Below, piece by piece: positions 5,191-9,664 of a DNA stretch of 9,664 nucleotides. The notes below the pieces were generated by a model. That model ran no database searches. It was not told the DNA's origin and saw nothing but the letters and a program-made list of their open reading frames with translations. The DNA comes from an uncultured Campylobacter sp. (GTDB lineage: Bacteria; Campylobacterota; Campylobacteria; Campylobacterales; Campylobacteraceae). Each line of letters begins with the position of its first letter. Within the stretch, counting starts at the first letter, position 1. Made by a program: the position numbers and the translations under genes. The stretch lies in the NCBI RefSeq assembly GCF_938017705.1, contig NZ_CALIIS010000196.1, positions 1 through 9,664 of the forward strand, written 5' to 3'.

Positions 5191-6531
5191 ATGGATTATG
5201 ATATCATCGTAATAGGCTTTGGCAAAGCAGGCAAAACCCTTGCCGCAAAATCCGCCGCACTGGGCAAAAAGGTCGCTCTCATCGAGCGCTCGCCGCAAAT
5301 GTACGGCGGCACCTGCATCAACGTAGGCTGCATCCCGACCAAGCGGCTAGTTACGGCGAGCAAGGAAGCAGGCTTCGTAAATTTTAGCGTGCTCGGAGAG
5401 TATTTCGTGCTGAGCATGCAGAAAAAGGACGAGCTCGTAGAGGCGCTGAGGGCAAAAAATTTAGCAATGCTAAAGGGAAACCCGAATATCGATGTAATTG
5501 ACGGCGAGGGCTCTTTTGCGAGCGCGAATTCTGTGCGCGTGCTAAGCCCTGATGGACAAATGCGTGAAATTTCGGCAGAAACGATCGTCGTAAATACGGG
5601 CTCCATCGAGGTTGAGCCGAGCTTTGAGGTAAACTCGCAGATCGCTTATAGCAGCGAGGAAATTTTAAATTTAAAGACGCTGCCGAAGCATCTCGTAATC
5701 ATCGGCGGCGGATTTATCGGGCTTGAGTTTGCCTCGATGTTTGCGGGATTCGGCTCGAAAGTTAGCGTGCTGATGCGCTCGAAATTTATGAAAAACGAGG
5801 ATGAGGACGTGGCCGCCAGCGTCAAATCCGCTCTGCAAGCCCAAGGCGTAGAGATCATCGAGGGCTGCGAGTTTTTGAGCTTAAATGACGGGGAGTTGAA
5901 ATTTAACCTCGCGAGCGAGAGCAGGGTGATCTTAGCGGACGCATTTTTATACGCCCTCGGTCGTCGCGCAAATACGGGTGAGCTAAATTTAGCCGCTGCG
6001 GGGGTGCAGACAGACGTATACGGCAATATCATCACGAATGAGCATCTGCAAAGCTCGACTGCGAGCATATACGCGGCAGGCGACGTGCGCGGCGGCGAGA
6101 TGTTTACCTACACGAGCTTAGACGATTTTAGGATCATTTTTAGCGCGCTTTTCGGGGACGGCGCGCGCACTACGAAAAACCGCGCACCGCATGCAAGCGT
6201 GCTGTTTACCCGCACGCCGCTAGCTCGCATCGGTCTTAGCGAGCGCAAAGCAAGAGCGAGCGGGCGCGAGATCAAGGTGCTGAAGCTTTCGATGGCGGCG
6301 GTGCCGGGCGCCAAGGTCGTGGCGCACGACGAGGGAATGATGAAGGCGGTCGTGGATGCGGCTAGCGGCGAAATTTTAGGCGCGGCGCTTCATTGCGTAA
6401 ACGCGCACGAGATCGTTAATGAGCTGGCGATCGCCATGGCGCTGGGCGCGAAGGCGGACTTTTTCAAAAATCAAATTTTTACGCACCCGAGCATTAGCGA
6501 GGCGCTGAACGATCTTTTCGGACAGTTTTAA
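5191..6531 (+). CDS. rclA: RclA-like FAD-dependent pyridine nucleotide-disulfide oxidoreductase
   Basis: The 446-residue product has the full class I disulfide oxidoreductase layout. An FAD Rossmann motif opens it (IIVIGFGKAGKTLAAK, 5-20), then the redox-active pair Cys42 and Cys47 in GGTCINVGCIPTK. The NAD(P)H-binding motif is at 168-181 (LVIIGGGFIGLEFA), the second FAD motif at 293-299 (IYAAGDV), and the C-terminal dimer domain runs from about 335 and ends in FTHPSISEALNDLF. IGFGKAGKT, MYGGTCIN.GCIPTK, FTY.SLDD and THPS.SE.LNDLF match E. coli RclA better than mercuric or lipoamide reductases. RclA is a cytoplasmic flavoenzyme that protects against hypochlorous-acid-type stress and can reduce Cu(II) with NADH. 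It differs from E. coli in having no rclR, rclB or rclC beside it. Ribosome binding site AAAAGGA precedes the ATG. A broader mercuric-reductase-like role is the main alternative. Confidence 0.85.
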   Translation: MDYDIIVIGFGKAGKTLAAKSAALGKKVALIERSPQMYGGTCINVGCIPTKRLVTASKEAGFVNFSVLGEYFVLSMQKKDELVEALRAKNLAMLKGNPNIDVIDGEGSFASANSVRVLSPDGQMREISAETIVVNTGSIEVEPSFEVNSQIAYSSEEILNLKTLPKHLVIIGGGFIGLEFASMFAGFGSKVSVLMRSKFMKNEDEDVAASVKSALQAQGVEIIEGCEFLSLNDGELKFNLASESRVILADAFLYALGRRANTGELNLAAAGVQTDVYGNIITNEHLQSSTASIYAAGDVRGGEMFTYTSLDDFRIIFSALFGDGARTTKNRAPHASVLFTRTPLARIGLSERKARASGREIKVLKLSMAAVPGAKVVAHDEGMMKAVVDAASGEILGAALHCVNAHEIVNELAIAMALGAKADFFKNQIFTHPSISEALNDLFGQF

Positions 6532-6545
6532 ATTTGAAATTTAAC

Positions 6546-6575
6546 GGCACTCGGGCTTAGGGATATCCGAGTGCC
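6546..6575 (+). terminator. Strong hairpin after the RclA-like gene
   Basis: GGCACTCGG (6546-6554) pairs perfectly with CCGAGTGCC (6567-6575) around a 12-base loop, starting 14 bp after the stop codon. The following bases (taggcataaattt) give no clean U run, so termination may be inefficient or may work in both directions. It sits between two convergent genes, where such a hairpin is expected. The remaining sequence to 6709 shows only a 7-base direct repeat TTGGCTA (6668-6674 and 6681-6687). Confidence 0.6.
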
Positions 6576-6709
6576 TAGGCATAAATTTATCATAAAATTT
6601 AATGCGCCGGAGCGGGTTAAATTTAGACTAGGTTAAATAATTTGAGCCCTTACCGTCCGCTTCTTTCTTGGCTACCAAAGTTGGCTATAAAAAGAAATGA
6701 TTGAAATAG

Positions 6710-7267
6710 TTAATTGATAAAATATTCGTGTTTAGGAATAGCGAGATCGCAATCTATTCGGCACTCGGTAAGAGTATGCGGATAAAATTTCTTCTTGCAG
6801 TTTATACAGGCGAAAACGATTTCGTCCGTCGCTTCATTCAACATAACTCTATAATCGCTAGGCGACCATTGCGGGCATTCGCACGCCAAGTCCAAATCCA
6901 CGCTAACTACCAAGCTGTCAAATACAATCGAGTTTAATTCCTCGTAGACTAGTCTTAAGCTCTTTTGATATTTCAATGCTCTAATTTTATTTATCAAGCG
7001 GTATTTGTCCGATTTGATGATCTTTACGCCAAAGAGATCCTTCGCTTTTCCGTCGCCGTAAATCGATAGCTCGGTCGGATAATCTTTAAAATTTAACTTT
7101 AACAGCTCGTCCAAGCCGCAACCGTCGTATTCTTTCATACGAAATAAAATTTTATTTTCAATAAACCATGTCGCTATGCAGCAGCATACTTGCTCGGGAT
7201 CAAAAGGATGTAGATTTAAAATTCTATTTTCCAGCGATACGCATAAATTTCTAATTTTGGGCTGCAT
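6710..7267 (-). CDS. Unrecognised 185-residue protein with C-terminal cysteine pairs, last gene of the AT-rich cluster
   Basis: I do not recognise this family. It is cytoplasmic by appearance, with no signal peptide or membrane segment. The N-terminal two thirds is a mix of charged helices and strands (for example KDLFGVKIIKSDKYRLINKI, 77-96). The C-terminal third has Cys129 and Cys131 (ACECPQW), then Cys154 and Cys157 (FACINCKKKFYPH), spaced like two knuckles of a small zinc-binding ribbon, plus Cys169 and Cys173. CCC at 28-30 is unusual. The ATG at 7267 has AAAGGA seven bases upstream. That site overlaps the stop codon of the preceding gene (TAAAGGA), so the two are probably translated in sequence. 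Base composition is much more AT-rich than the RclA-like gene just beyond it. An immunity role is inferred only from context. Confidence 0.72.
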   Translation of the reverse strand: MQPKIRNLCVSLENRILNLHPFDPEQVCCCIATWFIENKILFRMKEYDGCGLDELLKLNFKDYPTELSIYGDGKAKDLFGVKIIKSDKYRLINKIRALKYQKSLRLVYEELNSIVFDSLVVSVDLDLACECPQWSPSDYRVMLNEATDEIVFACINCKKKFYPHTLTECRIDCDLAIPKHEYFIN

Positions 7268-7278
7268 TATTTAATCCT

Positions 7279-7647
7279 TTATTTATCCCCAAATATCAAA
7301 TAGGCTAAATTTTTACTCAAATTCCCATACGCAACTATCCAATATTCTTGTATGATATTTTTGATTTGTAAGTTATCGTCCAGAAAGTCGGCAAATATTT
7401 TAATCCTATCTTTGTCTACTGTGCCTAGCTCTTCATCCTCTTTCTCAAACGAAGCGACAATTAAATGCGACAGAGCAATCTTGTCGTAGAAATTTAATGT
7501 CTTGTCTTCTAGCAAATTTAGCATTGACGTAATTTTGCCGATATCTGCTAATTCTAGCTCCCAATCTTGCTCATTTCCCGTCGAATCTAACCCCAAAAGC
7601 TTATTTAATTTTATCGCGCTTTCTTTTCTTACGAAATAATCGGTCAT
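7279..7647 (-). CDS. Small acidic helical protein, possible immunity protein
   Basis: I choose the ATG at 7647 (122 residues) over a GTG at 7674 because AAAGGAT stands seven bases before the ATG while the GTG has no ribosome binding site. The protein is acidic and looks all-helical: AIKLNKLLGLDSTGNEQDWE (11-30), then ELADIGKITSMLNLLED, then a helix around DKIALSHLIVASFEKEDEEL. It ends in YWIVAYGNLSKNLAYLIFG. There is no catalytic motif, signal or membrane span. The opening '..KLNKLLGL....EQDWELELAD' and the 'L..LIVASFE' helix remind me of unnamed small proteins encoded in toxin-immunity loci, but I cannot name a family. The stop is 11 bp from the next start. Confidence 0.7.
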   Translation of the reverse strand: MTDYFVRKESAIKLNKLLGLDSTGNEQDWELELADIGKITSMLNLLEDKTLNFYDKIALSHLIVASFEKEDEELGTVDKDRIKIFADFLDDNLQIKNIIQEYWIVAYGNLSKNLAYLIFGDK

Positions 7648-7682
7648 TTTATTATCCTTTATATATGTTTTCACCGCGATAC

Positions 7683-8165
7683 TTAGCCGACCGCGCTATC
7701 TAGCAGTTTCCTAGAATTTTGCAAAGCCCATACGAAATTTTCGAGCTCTACGCAGTCTTTTAATTCAAATCCAAAATTTAACAAACCCACCGATAGGGCG
7801 TCGCCATCTTTTATGACATGCGCTATTAGATTGCCTTTATGTTCTATACTCACTTTATTTTCATATCTTGTAAATTTAAAGATATTTTTCGAGCATCTTC
7901 CATTTCTTTTTGAAAATTTCTCAAACTGCTCCGTAAAATTCGGTATTTGATTCCCATCTTTTAGCCATAATCCTCCGGCATATAGCGCCCATATAAGCTC
8001 GTAAAAATTGATATTATGCCGAGTCTCGGTAGCAGCGACTAAAAGCTTATTCGTTTCATGGTTGATCTCTATTAAAGTCTCTCTGCCCATATGCCAGATC
8101 TCGGCTACTACTTTTTCTCTATCCGGCACGGAGGCAATTAAAAATTCAAATTCATTTTCTATCAT
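7683..8165 (-). CDS. Unrecognised 160-residue protein, possibly internally duplicated
   Basis: The ATG at 8165 is preceded by AGGA seven bases away. The protein has no signal peptide or transmembrane segment. The N-terminal half begins FEFLIASVPDREKVVAEIWH (7-26), then strands LIEINHETNKLLVAA and a helix FYELIWALYAGGLWL. The C-terminal half repeats the same order: a strand pair (GNLIAHVIKDGDALSVGLL), then a helix (ENFVWALQNSRKLLD). The two halves may be copies of one alpha/beta unit of about 70 residues, though identity is low. The SVPDRE..VAEIW opening recalls short proteins encoded beside polymorphic toxins. This is a memory of pattern, not a family assignment. It sits 30 bp after the stop of the frameshifted gene and 35 bp before the next start. 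Confidence 0.68.
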   Translation of the reverse strand: MIENEFEFLIASVPDREKVVAEIWHMGRETLIEINHETNKLLVAATETRHNINFYELIWALYAGGLWLKDGNQIPNFTEQFEKFSKRNGRCSKNIFKFTRYENKVSIEHKGNLIAHVIKDGDALSVGLLNFGFELKDCVELENFVWALQNSRKLLDSAVG

Positions 8166-8195
8166 ATTAAAATCCTATTTTTTGTTTTTTACTAC

Positions 8196-8599
8196 CTAAT
8201 TTAATTTGAATGTTCTATCGTTCGAGCCTAAATCGTATTTATCCCATTCTTTTATGGCGTCTCGTGCCTTTTCTACTACGATATGCCAATTTGGATCCTC
8301 TATAATGGCGCGATCATCGGTTTCGTCTTTGGCTTGATAATTTTTTATAGCATCTCTAAATTCTTGCAATAATTCTATAAGTTTTGGCGGGAATCCTAAA
8401 CGACAAGCCGTATTTTTTGCAAAATCGTCGAAATCAAAATCATCAAAAGTGTGCACATTAGCTCTATATACGATGAAATATGGCCCTCTACGTTGTTCTC
8501 ATTCAACCAATACATTTTTTGCTGCTTTATGCTGGAAGCCTCTTCTATATTATCATAAACGCCCTTTACGCGGAATTCCTGCTCTTCTAAATTAAGCAT
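8196..8599 (-). pseudogene. Small gene broken by a one-base frameshift (134 residues if restored)
   Basis: Translation from the ATG at 8599 (ribosome binding site GGAGA) gives a sensible protein MLNLEEQEFRVKGVYDNIEE through MYWLNENNVEG. After that the frame turns into a Leu/Ile/Met string and stops at 8396. In the next frame a clearly coding segment begins at the same point: PYFIVYRANVHTFDDFDFDD, then ACRLGFPPKLIELLQEFRDA, ending at the TAG at 8196-8198. That segment has no ribosome binding site of its own and its frame is closed by a stop only a few codons upstream of the junction. Adding one base in the GGGCC run (8482-8486) joins the two as NNVEG-PYFIVYRANV, giving 134 residues; the total of 404 bases is one short of whole codons. 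It is either a true frameshift mutation, a sequencing error in a short run, or less likely programmed slippage. The restored protein is acidic and soluble, with no family that I recognise. Confidence 0.75.
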
Positions 8600-8648
8600 C
8601 TATTTTCTCCATAAATTTTGTATTAAATTATTTTGTCTAAATCAAATT

Positions 8649-9158
8649 TTATTCATTTCCAATCTTAATCTCCGCAAGCGTTAATTTCGCTAAAGGATTG
8701 ATAAACTTAGTGATACAATATTTATTATCGCATGTAATTACGCTTTGGCGTCCATCTACCTTCATTGCATTAGAGCAATTCGGGCACATTACATAGCCTT
8801 CGCCCAAATCAACGCCAATCGGAAAATTTAGCCCTCTCTGCTCTTTCAAAAATCTAAAAAATTCCTCTTTAGAAATTTTGATATTAGAAAATAATCGAAA
8901 AATTTCTTCTGCCTTTTGCCTTATCTCGCCTTCTTTAAAAAATACGTTAGGAGCCTTTTTAAAATCTTCATCAAACTCAGAAAATCTACCCGTCATCATA
9001 TCCAATTCTTTTAATGCCTGCTCTTCCGCTTTGTTGGTTGCGCAATATTGCGATTCCAAATCATACATCTTATAAAATTCATCGCAAAACAGCTCTATAT
9101 CGCACCAATCGTATATGAATCCAGCTATTAAATAATACAATTCTTCATTTTGCTGCAT
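8649..9158 (-). CDS. Putative colicin-immunity-like protein with C-terminal zinc ribbon
   Basis: The 169-residue product seems to have two parts. Residues 1-105 are helical and acidic (LIAGFIYDWCDIELFCDEFY, then a region with MMTGRFSEFDEDFKK and EIRQKAEEIFRLF). The pattern 'L..GFI...........F...Y......' and the acidic character resemble small helical bacteriocin self-immunity proteins of the colicin D/E immunity kind; this is a resemblance, not a proven match. Residues 122-150 form a likely zinc ribbon, YVMCPNCSNAMKV...ITCDNKYC, with Cys125, Cys128, Cys143 and Cys148 as ligands. Such a ribbon is not part of ordinary colicin immunity proteins. The ATG at 9158 has AAGGTGAAAT before it and lies 13 bp after the stop of the upstream gene, so co-translation is likely. 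No signal peptide or membrane segment is present. It may act by binding and masking a toxin domain. Confidence 0.7.
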   Translation of the reverse strand: MQQNEELYYLIAGFIYDWCDIELFCDEFYKMYDLESQYCATNKAEEQALKELDMMTGRFSEFDEDFKKAPNVFFKEGEIRQKAEEIFRLFSNIKISKEEFFRFLKEQRGLNFPIGVDLGEGYVMCPNCSNAMKVDGRQSVITCDNKYCITKFINPLAKLTLAEIKIGNE

Positions 9159-9171
9159 ATTTCACCTTATT

Positions 9172-9579
9172 TTAAATTTCATCGCTATTTTTATTATTTA
9201 TGCCTTTTAGAATTTCATGCAATAGCTCGTTTTCGGTTGCATTTTTCTCATCTAATATTGATACGCCCATAGTTGTTGGAGTAATCTTGGATAAAAATAG
9301 ATTTACAAGCTCCGTTTTTTCATCGATTCCGTATGACAATGTAACGATATCCAATAAATCGTGCCGCTCTATAAAACCATCAAAGATATCTTCTAATCGC
9401 GACGCTTTCTCTGCGTAGAAGAATATCCACTTTACGCCTATAAGAAAATCCGTTGTGATATTACTAAAGATATCTATCTTATCCATAAAGTGCGATCCGA
9501 TAAGCAAATATATATCCGAGCCGTTTTTGGACAAAGAGCCAAGCTTGTAAATAGAACCGATATTTTTATAATTTAGCAT
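9172..9579 (-). CDS. Unrecognised 135-residue protein, second visible gene of the cluster
   Basis: The protein has alternating strand-like and helical segments: IGSIYKLGSLSKNGSDIYLL (7-26), FLIGVKWIFFYAEKASRLED (45-64), FDGFIERHDLLDIVTLSYGI (66-85), then a hydrophilic tail ending NNKNSDEI. The hydrophobic stretches are too short or interrupted to be membrane spans, and there is no signal peptide. No motif is recognised. The ATG at 9579 follows the previous stop by one base. Its ribosome binding site is poor (GGGAG about 11 bases away), so it probably depends on coupling to the upstream gene. Its strong AT richness matches the other cluster members. Confidence 0.65.
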   Translation of the reverse strand: MLNYKNIGSIYKLGSLSKNGSDIYLLIGSHFMDKIDIFSNITTDFLIGVKWIFFYAEKASRLEDIFDGFIERHDLLDIVTLSYGIDEKTELVNLFLSKITPTTMGVSILDEKNATENELLHEILKGINNKNSDEI

Positions 9580-9580
9580 T

Positions 9581-9664
9581 TTATTTCTCGCTCCCTTGTT
9601 TTTTTATCATCTTTAGCCACTCTTTTTCAAATTTAAAATATTTCTGAAGCTTTTTATTCTTTTC
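9581..9664 (-). CDS. C-terminal end of an unidentified gene (runs off the right edge)
   Basis: On the minus strand one frame is open from the window edge to a TAA at 9581-9583. It encodes 27 residues, from EKNKKLQKYFKFEKEWLKMI to KKQGSEK, strongly basic and helical. The stop lies one base before the ATG of the next gene, the same tight spacing as elsewhere in the cluster, which argues that the frame is real. A basic C terminus would suit a nuclease-type toxin domain or simply another small gene; there is too little sequence to choose. Confidence 0.5.
   Translation of the reverse strand, partial: EKNKKLQKYFKFEKEWLKMIKKQGSEK

Noticed and set aside
5196..6314. Minus-strand open frames beneath the RclA-like gene
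   Set aside because: They mirror the coding strand of a clear oxidoreductase and have no ribosome binding sites or recognisable domains.
6532..6709. tRNA remnant or attachment site at the border of the AT-rich cluster
   Set aside because: No cloverleaf-like sequence or matching flanking repeat could be found; only a 7-base direct repeat is present.
7648..7674. GTG start at 7674 for the gene ending at 7279
   Set aside because: No ribosome binding site before the GTG, while AAAGGAT stands at the right distance from the ATG at 7647.
8396..8484. Leu/Ile/Met-rich C terminus of the frame starting at 8599, which could pass for a membrane segment
   Set aside because: It is out-of-frame reading of the coding segment that continues in the neighbouring frame to 8196; the hydrophobic look comes from the frameshift.

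Overview
The window reads as a chromosomal segment of a relatively GC-rich Campylobacter or close campylobacterote. The grounds are the AAATTTTA-rich codon and intergenic texture, a UPF0323 lipoprotein, a TetR regulator resembling CmeR, and a gene order (UPF0323 lipoprotein, glutathionylspermidine-synthase-like protein, D-2-hydroxyacid dehydrogenase) that I recall from C. jejuni Cj0371-Cj0372-Cj0373. The species is not determinable by eye; an oral species such as C. gracilis or C. showae is only a guess from base composition.

Left part (1-3961, all minus strand, transcribed right to left). An HTH and coiled-coil DNA-binding protein (3323-3961) overlaps by ATGA the start of a UPF0323 lipoprotein (2739-3326). 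After an 863-bp non-coding gap come a stand-alone glutathionylspermidine-synthase-like ATP-grasp enzyme (691-1875) and, after a further 591-bp gap, the first 33 codons of a D-2-hydroxyacid dehydrogenase (1-99). Both gaps hold degenerate tandem repeats and AAATTT palindromes and no convincing gene.

Middle part (3962-6709, plus strand). A CmeR-like TetR repressor (4240-4863) has a candidate operator inside its own promoter and ends in a clear intrinsic terminator. An RclA-type flavin disulfide oxidoreductase (5191-6531) has its own promoter and a terminator-like hairpin. These two look like separate transcription units.

Right part (6710-9664, all minus strand). A closely packed row of small genes, clearly AT-richer than the rest, runs in from the right edge: a partial gene, then 9172-9579, 8649-9158, a frameshifted gene at 8196-8599, 7683-8165, 7279-7647 and 6710-7267. 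None has a catalytic motif that I can see. One (8649-9158) has an N-terminal region resembling colicin-immunity-type helical proteins and a C-terminal zinc ribbon. The size, spacing, composition and one decayed member suggest a laterally acquired array of immunity-type genes downstream of a toxin gene outside the window. This is an inference; the toxin itself is not visible.
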